From: Callaeas wilsoni
Lineage: Eukaryota; Chordata; Aves; Passeriformes; Callaeidae
Direction: 5' to 3'
DNA length: 64,000 nucleotides
NCBI GenBank assembly: GCA_013398955.1
Contig: VWPU01010190.1
Location: 1-64,000, forward strand
A program made the translations under genes and the position numbers. Below the pieces are notes generated by a model. It was given only the letters and a program-made list of their open reading frames with translations, was not told the DNA's origin and did no database searches. The stretch's first letter is position 1. Each line of letters starts with the position of its first letter. This document shows positions 14,727-27,000 of this stretch, piece by piece.

Positions 14727-15000
14727 ACAAGAATGAAGATTTTTCTGACTGGAACATTTTCCATGCAGTTGTTGTACTGATGAAGTGTCTGGTTAAATTA
14801 ACAGATGAATATGTGTGTCCTTCCTACAGCTTTCAAAACCTGGTTCAGGTCTATTGGTTATAATTAATTCAGTAAAACATTCCTTCAGTAATAAAGGTAT
14901 TGCTGTTCACAGGGATTGAAAGACTGTGACTGCCCTAATGGTAGTCTGTATTTAATTCTGTATTTTGTCTTGTAATTCTTTACCTTTTTTTTTTTAACAG

Positions 15001-15053
15001 GTTTTTCATTATTCTTACACAGCTTCATACGTGATTTATAACATACACACGAG
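15001..15053 (+). CDS. DPP10: DPP10 exon e1 (53 nt)
   Basis: The acceptor is a T-rich tract ending in aacag; the donor is gag|gtaggt. The exon begins in phase 0 and reads [17 protein letters not shown] plus two bases of an Arg codon. In DPP4 the matching piece has WRHSYTASYDIY, where Arg125 helps to bind substrate. That Arg position is Phe or His here, depending on the gap, as expected for a non-enzymatic DPPY protein. It belongs to the propeller. Only 100 bp separate it from e2. Confidence 0.95.
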
Positions 15054-18000
15054 GTAGGTCACACTGTTTTTGCCATAATGTGTCATTGTCAGTGGCTCTG
15101 TGCATGAGGTGATGCCAGTGTGTTCAAGTAAAAATGTTTCCCCTTTTTTCAAGGGAAGTTTGGGAGTTAAACCCTCCAGAAGTAGAGGATTCAGTTTTAC
15201 AGTATGCAGCCTGGGGCGTTCATGGACAGCAACTGGTAAGCACAGTCATTAAAAATGTGTGGACTCCAGAAAGACTGAGGTAAAACCAAAACTGAAAGCC
15301 TTAAGATGTGTTACGTATTTCTGCACTGTGCTGGTATGCTCCTATTACAGCTTTTAGGAGAGCTCTATTTATTTGTTTACTTTTTATTATAAAGGTGTTC
15401 TTCCAGTCTGACCCCCAATAAGCAAATTGTACAATTGTTGAAAGAATCACACCTTCATCTAAATATGCACTCAAGTGATTTTCAGGATAACCATCTTAAC
15501 AGCTGCCGCTACGTGGGAAGGAAAGTTAAAGGTGAAGAGAAGTTTTCTTTCAAGTGCAGTATCAATGAAAATTATGGGCAAAAGCACAAGCTTAGCATCC
15601 AAATGTGATGTGATGGACTCATGAAAAGTGATGTTTTCATTTCAGTATGAAAATTACTGCCAGGGTCAGCTGTGCTGCATTGAATTCATAATAATAAAAC
15701 GAGATGCTATGTTTCATGGATCATTTTTTTTCCAGAGGTTTTACCATTTTTAATGAACATAAATCATCCATCGTGACCAACGTCAATATGAGAAGAAAAA
15801 AATTGTGGTTTTAGAACAGCAGTGATTTTAGGCTGACCTGTGTTGGTAGTTGAAGGCAAGAGACTGATTAAATCTTCAGTTCTGCATAAGAAATTCAAAT
15901 AATCCTTGTTAGAGTGTTCTAATAAGCTCATTAATGCCCCCAGGCATGATCCCAGAGCCTCCTTGCACATCCAGCTTGTTCATGCAGAGAGGCTGTAAGC
16001 TGAATGTCTAGAGAATATACCCTGTTGTTTTCTATCATTCATCAAGATGATTGGAAAGTGAAAAATGTTTGTGTTTGGAATGTATTGCATTAAGGAAGTG
16101 GAGGCAGGTGAGAAAAAGTAATTGGAACATGCTTGGTATGTTTTAATAATTAACCACATTAATTTATTAATAATGAGAGCATGGCGACAGAATTAGTGGT
16201 AATAAATACATAGGTTATTAACCAGGCAGCATTATGGAATGTGGCAAACCACGTTGGTTGTAGCAGAAAGGAGAAGCATTTGCAAAATTGAACAGATTTA
16301 AGAAATATTTTAATTAAATTGCAGTTCGCAAGATTTGTCTGTGCTGTACCTCTGATCCATAATCTAAAGTAGAACTGAAATTAAGTGCAGTGATTACTGA
16401 GAAAATATCTTTTTCTTTTCCTGAGATGTCTCATAATCTCAAAATTAATCTCAGGGTCAGACTTACGAATCATAAACCTCAGAAAAATAAATCAGAATAA
16501 TGCTATCTTTATGTGTTTTTCTTAAAATGTCATTCTGAAAATATGTATGAATACTTTCAATCCAGGCACAGGTGGACTCCTATTACGTCTCAAAACTGCA
16601 GAAAAATAGGCGATCATTTTAGGTACAACCTTAATCATCCAAATTTGAAAACATTGGCATAATTCATACTTGAGTGAGGATAACATTACTCATCTTTGTT
16701 AATGTCCCTAGTAAAGTTAATGTCGTGCTTTAAAAATACCCGCTCCACTGTGGGTTTTATGGTGCCATATGGTCTGCAGAATTAGGAAATAATAACTTTG
16801 AACACAAAATCTTCCGTGCACTCCGAACGACACCGAGTGTTGCCATAGAGATGTACACCTGCAGGAACAGTCTGCTGAAGGTGACTCCAGGAATTGCCAA
16901 TTAGAAGGATGTCCTCCTGAAGCCGTTCATGTGCTGAAAGGAGGTTTCCAAAGTGACAGAAGTGCCTTGCTGCATTACCCTCCCACTTCAGCAGCAAGCC
17001 AAAAATATAGAAGGAGCATGAATGAATAGAGACTGTTGTGAGTAATGGTTGTTGCTGCTGTCCAAAGGAACATCTGCCTCCAGCAGAAGCAGGACAGAGT
17101 TCATTCCAGCAGAACAGGTTAGGCAGAGGAAAGATGTGTGGCTGAGGACACATTGCCACAGTGGTTCTCAGTTATGAAATTTGTCATTGGAACAAACACT
17201 GTATGAGTGGCTTTTGAGTAAAATACTGCAGGAAGCAACCAGCAGTGAACCAGGGCACAGAGGAAGGCGAAAGGGGGAGATCTAATGATGAAAATCATCA
17301 GTAGCTAGCGATGGAATTTACCTGGGTGCAAAGAAAGCTGCAGTCTCGTGGATGCATGCTGCCAAACTCTACGAGTGGTTTACTTTCCTGTGTCTTTTCC
17401 ATGGAATAAGGAAATAGTGATAATTCATCAGTAAAACAAGTAGTGAAATACTTACTCTAAATAAAATAATCATGGTGTGTTAACCTGGGTAATCTCCAAG
17501 AGCCATTCATTACAACAGAAGAAGAAGTGGAGAACAATTGGAGAACAAATTAATTTTACATACAAAAATTTGATCTAGAAAGACCCATGACATGTGCTGT
17601 GTGCCAGAGACAGAGTGCATGTAGCTCTCTAAGAATAGCACCCTTCATCTGTGGTGCAGAAATAGATAGCAATGCTATAGCCAGGACTGGTCAGCAAAAT
17701 CAGCACAAAATGTGAAACACGAGGCACAGGTGTGTCTGACTGACCCAAAGAGCCTAACTTTACACTGTAATTATTTGGAAAGTCCCAGATTACATCCAAA
17801 ATATGGAGAGGATGACACATGGATCAACAATTTTTGATAGTTAGGCTGTAGTGTAAAATAAGATGTTTCCAGTCCACAGTTCTGCAGAAGATCTAAGTAA
17901 CAGTGCAGCCTACATAGTTATCTTAAGGTCTTCCAGTGAGGAGGAATTGGCAAGATGTTCAAACAGATAATATAAGGATATGAAGGAAAAAAATAAACAG

Positions 18001-21000
18001 GAAGGAAAATATGTATGAAGCCACAAACTCTTTATTGCACAGAGGAGGGACATGGCTGCAGTGAAATCGAGTACAAGCAATACTTCACATCCCTGTGGAA
18101 AGCATGCATCAGTCTTTAGGAATAGTTTCTGGGGCTGTCTAATGGGCCAGCATGCCCCTGTGCCTAGTGAAGAACAGAGTTAGGTTTCTGTCAGATGCCA
18201 GGTGACTGAGCCACAGTACCATTGTTTTCAAGCTGCCACAGTGGTTGCAGGTTATTTCAGTTTCTTGCTATTTACCTGGAGTAGAGGGTTTTGTAATGAT
18301 TAGGAGGAAAGCTCAGAGAAACATCTGCTGTTTGAGTCATGACATTTTGGTGGTGAAATTGAAAATGTTTGCCACTGGGGAGAAGAAACTTTTATCTAAT
18401 GAATTAATGTATATTAAAGTCACAGAGGTCTTAAAATGAGAACTGATTTCAAGGTCTCAGTCTTTAAAATGCTGCCTTTTAGCTGTGTCAGAACTGTGCC
18501 AGATCTAAATAACCATTTCCGTGTCATAGTGTGTTAGGGAGCTGTTTATGTATTTGCCAAACATTACTCATGTTTGATTAAAATTGTGCAAGTCATTAGT
18601 TGATTATCTCTTTCCCTCACCTCCACAGAATCCATCACTGCAGCATTAAGTAATTCCAGGAAAGACAAACCAGCCCAACTAGAGATCTAATTTGTTTCAT
18701 CAACATTTTTCTGCCTCCAGTTTATTGATTAGAGACCTCACTGCTTGTGTCTGAGAAAGAGATATCCCATACCCGGTGGGAAGGCTTTAGTAAGAAAAAG
18801 AATGCTTTGGGGTTTTTAAAGGGCCTCTGTTGTTGAAATACCCAATTTTTTATGCGGTGTTCTCCCTTCTTGAGCCTTATCTTCTCCAGTAGTTTGCAGC
18901 AAAGGTTTTCGTGTGTTTCTGCTGGACCTGGCTTGTGTCTGACGCAGGGGACACAGCTCTGGATGTGTCTGTGGGGATGCATTGCAGTGGGAGCCTGGGT
19001 GTAAAACCTCGGGCTGGAGATGTCTCCAGTGTTTGCAGTGTTGTGTTTAACAGTGTGTATTAACACTGTCCTGTTCTGCAGTGCTCCTCGTGATAAAATC
19101 GTTCTTCTGACCAATTATTGTGGGGGCTACTTCAACCAGCTCCCAGTCAAGCATGGTTAGAAGCAGTTTGACACAGCTTTTTCTTAGGAATTATACTTTT
19201 TTTTTTTCCCCCACCCTGGTGGTGGTACGTGTTGTTTATTTTGTATAAAATACTTTATTTCACTTTATTCTGTGAATATATCTGTGCAAGTCACTTTGCC
19301 TTTGTATTTATAATAGATGTTTTATGTTATTTATTGCAGTAAGCTCATTTTTCTTTTGATATATTGAGTGGTTCTGAGGGGAGCTTGAGTTACATATTTG
19401 GATGGATCAGTATAAATAATGATCTATTGACTTACAGATGAATTATCTATGCATAAATTAATACATATTTTAACCAAATAGAAATCAAGAAAATAGTAAA
19501 ACTATCCAGAATACTAAAGAAAATTATTTTTTAGAAGGTTTGTCAAAAATTGATGCTACCAACAAAATACAGCACTATCAAATGGTAGGGCTGAAGATGA
19601 GCTTTTACAATGCTTTATTTTAATTTAGGTCATCATTGAGTAGAATTACCTGTTAGGCTGTATACATAAAGAACGATTTGGTGACTGTAGCTGAATTGTG
19701 GATTCAGGGTGTTCTTATCAATTTTCAGAAAGTACTTTAAATATTACAAATCTATAAGTTGCTCTCATCTTCCAAAAAAACAACAACAACAAAAAGTTAC
19801 TCGCAAATCATAGATCTTAGAAGCTGAAGCTTTTAAATAAGGAATGAAAAAGATCCAAATGAAGAATGACAGAGGACTTCACCTTGTATTGAAACTACCT
19901 AAAAACCAGCATACAAACAGAAATCCAGAAATAAACCACAGCAAAATCTGCTTTAATTGCTATTAATAAATATACCATTTCAAGAACTCCCTGCCTTTTT
20001 GCCCTGTCATCTTATCTTTATCCTTTTGTCATGTTTCCGGGTTCAATTTCCCTTCACCCCCCATCAATACCTATTGCCCCACAAAAATGCAAATATGTCT
20101 CAGACTGCCAAATTACTGTATTAACATGACATTACCTTAGTATTGCCTTTTGCCAAAATTTTAGCCTTTTTTTCCCCAATGGTTTTCAACGACTGTTTTA
20201 GATAAGACAAATACTGGAGCAGCAAAGTTCTTTGATGTTGTATTATTTTCTGTGTACTCAGATAAGCACTGGGCTAATTTTAGTAAATGAGGAATTAGCA
20301 GGACTGTTCCAGGACAGGTGCCTTGCTCAACACATGCTTTAACAGCCATTACTTGCTGAAAGCTCCAATTACGGTTCGGTCTATCAAGGTAATGTTCAAC
20401 TGCTGTAAAAAATGGTAATTTATCTTTCTGTAAAATATTTGCCGTGTGTTTTCTTTTTGCATAATTAGTGCTGTGGGTACTTGGCACCCCCTCCTGGCAA
20501 GAACACTTGCATATGCAAATGGAGTAAAAGCTTAATTAATGCTAATGAAGTAAGTCCTAAATAAATATATTTCTTCTGCTGTTTTTATCTGCAAAGTCTT
20601 CTGCTCTTTTGACTTACTGTATTTTAGATGAGTAACTTAAAATTACATATGGAAATGTCAAGGCTTTATTTCATCTTTCCTTTTAATGACTATGCTAATG
20701 AGGCAAATGGCAGTGAAACTGAGAGGAAAATATCTGCTTGAATTTATTCTGAAAACTAGAAATAAACAAGAACACTTCAATGTGACATTAACCTCAGGTA
20801 TGATACCTCATTTAAAATGTGTGAGGGGTTCAATTACCAAGCTTCGGTAGTTCAAAGCACATTTGGAGAGCCTTTGTCCTGCTGAGGATGTTTCTCTGAA
20901 GGAAGGGAACTGTGGTTGAGCATTGCCCACCCAGCTGAGTCCACAGAAGAATTGGAGTTACCTAAAACACTTGGTTAAACTGTCTTCTTCCTAAGCTGCT

Positions 21001-24000
21001 GCTACACATTGGATTTTTCTCTTGGATTTATCAAACTAGCATTGTAAAATCTAAATAGTTTTTTGTCTTTTCATGTAAATAATTTGATTCAAACTATTCT
21101 TCAAAGAAAAAAATTACTGTGAGTTGCTCTGATGATATTCTACTGAAGTAGTTTACATTTTCCATTATCAGTTTCTGGATGCTCACTCCACTTAAATATG
21201 GATTGGAGGAGCATTTAATGCATGTTCTCTAATTCCAACAGTGATACTCCATCTGAAAGCTTTTGTTCCCTTCTCAGAAAAGGGGAATGGAGAATGCAGT
21301 CAGAAAATACAGGCAGTTTGGCAAAACAAGAAAAAAAGTTTTACTTATGAAGGCTGGATATATTCAATAAAAAGTTTGTGAGCTCTAGAGACCACTACAA
21401 CATTATAAATGGAACATTATAAATGGAACATTATAAATGGAGCAAGGCTAAGTTGAGCAAAGAAGTTTCTTCATCAATTTGCTTGGTGAAATGCAATGAA
21501 CGTGCTCTAGTATCAAAGGCAGCTTAAAATTATGAGTATTAAGGATTAGATATTGCTGGCCCTTTGTGGGAATAGCCATTTGGCTGTATCTGAAAGAGGT
21601 GAAGAAATAATGAGAAAATCATGTGTTTTATAGGAGCATTATTCCTCTACTACTGTTTTTCATGTGGAACAGTAAAAGGCCCAGCAGCTTTATAGTGAAT
21701 AAATCGAGAGGGGAGATAAAAGATGTTTCCTCTCCCTGGTTCTTATTCTGTTATCACTGATCTAGCACACAGCTAATATTTGAGTCACTATGGAAGCCTT
21801 GCACACAAGTAGTGCATTTTTTTATCCAGAAGCAAATACATTGGAAATTTGATATATCACTGTGCTAAAACTCAAATTATTTTTTCCCATGGTTACTTTT
21901 GTGGGTGTATATATATATATTTATATATACACATAAAATATATTTATACACAGGCCCATGAAGACACAGACAAACGAGTATAGACACATGTTTGATAGGA
22001 GCAGTCATCAGGACTTTTCCTTGCAGCAGCCTGCAGGGAGCAATGAAAACAGCAATAGGCACCTCTCATCGTGTTGTTCAACACGCCCGTGTGTAACAAA
22101 GCATATCTGAATATTCGCTCTTCCGTCTGTTAGCTAATATTAACTGCAAGTCCAGTGGCTCATAAAATAGGACTGCTGTGCTTCCTGTGTGAAAAATGTG
22201 TTGCTTTCCGTAATGCAGAAACATGAAAGTTGTGTTTCAGAAGTCTAAAATTCTTTGGAAATAGCCCCCTATAAAGCAGAGGTTGAAATCTGATAGTATC
22301 CTTAGCTAAACTGGAGTTGGAAAGGACTGGGTTTTATTATGAACTGTATTCCTATATAACTCCAAAATCCTGCCCAAAACCACTGCATGCCTACCTGTGT
22401 CCATGGACCATATAATCATGTAGTCACTTCATATTCAATGATTAAAAAAGGCTGTGATACACCACAGGATGGGGTGAAAAATTTGTCACATCTGTCTTTT
22501 GGTAATGTAATGAAAATGGCACTTCTAACTGTCAGGTAACAAAAAAAAAAAAAAAAAGTAAAAAACCCCAAGAAAGCAGCTATATTCTATTCTTAACACC
22601 TTGGAAAAGGAAGAGGAAAATTCACTGTGCTAAGGCACTAAAATGTCAAAACAGAAGAGTTTGAAGATTTCTAATGCCTTTCTGGTTCAGGTTCTATGCC
22701 AGAGGTTGTTCTAATCGATTGTAAACACCAATTTTACTTACTCTTTGTAAAGTGTTTGGCAGAACACTTAAAATACTTTGGAGTCTCTGTGATGGTACCA
22801 GTGCCTCCAGAGCTCTGCTAGGAACAGGTTGAAGCAGCAAAACCAACTTGACAGAGACTCCACTGAACTCTTGCTCTGTGACAGGGTTCCTCCACCTCTT
22901 CTATTTGTAAGTTCTGTTTGCTGCCTGTTAAAATCTATTTTCTCATTTGGCATATAACATCCATCAGAAATATAGACAGGTTTCTGTCGGTGGAAGTGAC
23001 AGTGACTGTCCTCTTCTACAAGGTTTAACAACTTTGGATATGTTCAGTTCTCCTGGCTATTTCTCTCTATGTTAGCCAAGTCCCTCTTGAAAAGGAGACA
23101 TTAAATTCCATCACCACTAACCCGTAAATGTCCTTGCATGTTTCTTTTTCCCTACAGTGGGGTTATGACTTCCCCACTGTGTTTGTGCTGAAGGATCAGA
23201 GCTGATTAAACTTCTGCTGCGCCGTGCTGAAGTGACTTAGGCTTTCATGGTGACTCAGCCTGAGACAGACAGTGAAATGCAAAGAACTGCTTGTGGATGT
23301 GTAGTTGTGGGGACTGTATCTCTGCTGGCAGCTTCAAGACCTGGAGAATAAGGATTAAAAAGTCAGGTGTAGTGTTGATATCTAAATAAAAACAATACAT
23401 TGATTTCCTTCTCCGTTTATGGCAGGCGACAGTGCATTTACGGAAATAGAAGGGAAAAGTTTTGTGTGGAAGGAAAGCAAATAGTTCAAGTTTTCAAATA
23501 GTTCAAATATTTTCAAGTGTTGTTTCCCAGACACTGAGCTGTCCCAAACAGATGTACTGTTCTAAGAGCTAGTCAAAACATTCTAATTCCTCTTTGTCTC
23601 ATTCCTAATGAGATAAATTTTATGACAAACTCTGTTTCTTGCATTGAATGTGCTGTGTGGAGTCTGTACAGGTGGATGTCATCCACTAAAATTTTGGCCC
23701 ATCATAAAGACAGTGAGCGACTTGAACCCTGTGTGCCATGGGGAGATGAAGGCACGTGCCCCATACAGCAAGATGGGCTGGGTCAGCAACAGGGCTGAAA
23801 GGACAAACCTTTGTGTGCAGCTCTGCTTGGGTTTCTCATGTAGGAGATGCTCGGAGGCACACTGGTCTATTGTATTGCATACACTGGTCTATTGTATTGC
23901 ATACGCAGTTCTTAGGGATTGCCCACCACCCTAAGAATAGTAGAAAATGTAAATATGACTTTACAGCCCAGAATTTTCAATTCTGTGTCTTTTTACTTTT

Positions 24001-27000
24001 GTTCTTGCAGTTAGAATGCTACTTTCTTACATTTTGTCAAAGAAAACATAAGATTTCTTCTCTCATTCCAAGCCTTACAATTTCCTTAGATATTTTTCTG
24101 TCTCCCAACGTTGCTTTGTTTTTCTTCTGGAGTAACTAGGTTGAAAATTTTTCAGTTTAGCTTACTATGGATTGATCAGTCTGGGCATAATTGAATGCTT
24201 GATATCAGTGTAAGATGAGCCTGAAATACCAGAGATCATTTTAAAAGATTTTATGGTGAGGACAGATTATGATTTTATTATAAGCTCCATGCTGGCTCAT
24301 TAGTCAGAAGCAATCAGTAAGTGTGAGGAAGGAGGAGTGTGAATTCCTGAGCATACACTGTTTTTGGGTAAGTCTGTTCTTCACATCGCTTAGACAAAGA
24401 TCAAAGGGCTGAGCAGCCCAGTCCTCAGTGACATTTTGCACAGTGCTGCAGCCAGCAGAGCTCTTCAGGCATCTCCATGGGAGGAAGCAGCAGATCCAGA
24501 CCATCAGCTTGGGGGCAAGGCAGTCTTACTGTGATCTGTGCAGCAGATTTATGAAGCAGCTTTCTGTGTAGGTCATAGTTCAGATATTATATGTGATTTT
24601 ATTTATATAAGCATATTACACTATGTTTGCTCTCCTGGGTAAGCTGTCAGGGGATGAGGCAGGGTGTGAATTTAGTGAGCATCATGATCCAATATCATTG
24701 GAAAGGCAACATAATTAATGTGTGTTGAAACAAAAGAGGGTAACGCTTCCCTGCATTTATTGGAAATCAAGGACATAAACATCAGAGTTACCATGGAGTT
24801 GCTGATAGTCTGAGTTCATGGCCTGGTTTATGTCATGACATTAGTAACTAATCTTATAGCTGCATTATGAGTGCATCCTTGCTATTGTTTACAGTAGATT
24901 TATAAACTATCTAAATACCAATTAAATATAATAGCCTTTTAGATTGTTTGCAGTTGTTCAAAAAAGATTGTGCTAACACATTACTGTGATGCAGTGGCAT
25001 TAATCTAGACAGAAGAAAAGTGGTGCTTCAGCGTTCTGTTCTTCCCGCTATGTCTGGCAGCTTGATTACGGCAAAAATAAAATTAACATATTGTAACTGA
25101 CACCAGAAAAAGGCAGTTTGTGACATTGGGGTGTCTGTGCTTTGAGGTCTCCATGTCTCCTACTGATCAACAGCTACTTCCCCTCTGCCTTAATTACAAT
25201 ATAATCTAAACGTTTGAAAGCTTCCTCTGAAAGAATTGTTGTGTAGGTCAATAACAACCTTTAGAAAATTGCTACCTTTAAGAGCAAATACAGTTCTTAT
25301 TGCTTACAATTATAATAATTTTGGTATTATCTATTATTTGGTTTCCGCCTCATTTGCAATTTGTCTGATGATTTTTGAAACATGAATCGTGTAAGGGCAG
25401 ATTTTTGTCCACTGCCATGCATTGCTTAGGTAGCTCATGGTGCCTGTGGTGCCCACCTGCATAATTTAGTGCTCTGTGGTGCAAGAGCTAGAGCAAGTCA
25501 GAGCTGAATGGCTCTGAAAATTTTGTAGCAGTATAGATTGACCTGCAAAAGAAAAGGAAAAAACATCTGCAGAGAAGAGATCAGAGCCATTACGCGCTCC
25601 TGGAGACTTGCAAAGCAGCTGTATTGCAAACTGGATCAGGCATTTTAGCCTGCAGTCCTGTCTGTGAGAGCTCACAGTCTAAACAGACTGCAGATATAAC
25701 GTAAGGGAAAAGGATATGAAATAAAGCTGCTTTGCAATACAATCCCATAAAACTTTCCTCGAAACTGTCAGCCTGTAACACATGTGATCTGGATAGAAAA
25801 TTTGTTTAGATGTGAGAAAAAAAGGTGTTTGGAGGAAGTCTGCGTAATTGTAACTCACTAAGTCACTAATGAATATTCTAACCTTCTAAAATTCACCTAT
25901 AAAAGCTTTATAAGTGTCTTTCCTGCAGTTTATATTATCTGAAATATAGTAGTTCTCGTTGGTTTTAGAGATGGCTGTGGGACCTGTGAGAAAATCATTA
26001 GCAGAATAATCAGTCCTGCCAGTGAAATGCATTCTGAGTGTTTTGGGTGGTCGTTTGCCACCTTGCCTTCCACTTGCCCTCTTCATTACCATGGTGCTGC
26101 TTCCACAGCTGATAACTGTGGGCAGACACTAACCTTTTCTTTTGCTCCTTCTCCAACAAAGTGCAAAGTACTTCCCAGAAATGTGGGTTTGTTAGTGTGA
26201 TTTTGTGCACAGTGTGTGTACAATTCACCTGGTGGAGCAGTAAATCAACTGCTGATTTGGAAATGCTCCAGAGCATTGTCACAGGAAGATTGGTGGTGTA
26301 CCTGTTGTCCTCACCGTGGGTGGTTTGAGTGACCCCTGTGCCAGCAGAGTTATGAGTCTCCAGCTGTACATAAAAATGAACCAAATGACACCACACCACC
26401 AGGTCAGCACAGAGCACAGGAAAACCACCTCTTTCCTGCTCCCAAATAGAGCCGTGAGGGATTTCTGTGGCTCTGTCCGCCACGTGCCCTGTGGAGCTTT
26501 GATACAGGCCAGGAGCTTTGGCTTACCATCACGGAACTTCTAGCTTGGTACAACAAACAACTGTTCCTGTGTAAGGCTGTGTGTCCAGTCCTTCTGGATG
26601 ATGTTTTCTTCCCCAAGGAGCATTTATCTTCTATGTGAACAGGGGAAAAAAAAAAAAAAAGCAGTTACACTGTTGTTGCATTGGCACGCAAAACAGATAA
26701 TCTTAACTACACCTTGTTTTTCAGCGGGAATCTGCTTCAAATAAATAAGATTTTGGCCAGGAAAAAGGGCAGGAAGGGGTACTCATCTTCTGTAGCAGTG
26801 GGTATAATAATGGTCTGACAATCTCAGTTTAAGTCTGTGAGTCCCAGGGGTATAGAAAGTGAAATTACAGATGACAAGAAAATGTTTGCTCAGTTTGTAC
26901 TTGAAGAAGAGAGCAGATATTACACTGTGACTAAAAATGACGTATTCAGTGGCTCTCAGAAAAAAAATTGTCTATCAGAGCTTTGGAGGATGCTGAAGGG

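Larger units (their letters stand above)
1..15000 (+). other. DPP10: DPP10 intron upstream of e1 (3' part)
   Basis: Non-coding by inspection. I looked for the preceding DPP10 exon, which should end in a DVKQ-like sequence in phase 0, and did not find it, so this intron probably extends beyond the left edge. It contains only short chance reading frames, a pyrimidine-rich stretch (about 5210-5690), a T18 run (9871-9888), an old interspersed repeat (about 9926-10075), one copy of a 30-bp repeat (11345-11374), an imperfect palindrome (11605-11626) and a T/G-rich simple repeat (14638-14726). Confidence 0.8.

Noticed and set aside
1..15000. Search for the preceding DPP10 exons (segment before FHYSY, DVKQ-type end)
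   Set aside because: No phase-0 exon end with the expected residues was found by eye. A diverged small exon cannot be fully excluded.
20161..20487. 108-codon minus-strand frame
   Set aside because: No domain or known family. The region may be conserved non-coding DNA, which can keep frames open by chance.
26010..26483. 157-codon minus-strand frame
   Set aside because: It has ordinary mixed composition but no recognisable domain or family, and a + strand frame overlaps it. It lies in intron and fits the longest chance frame expected in 64 kb.
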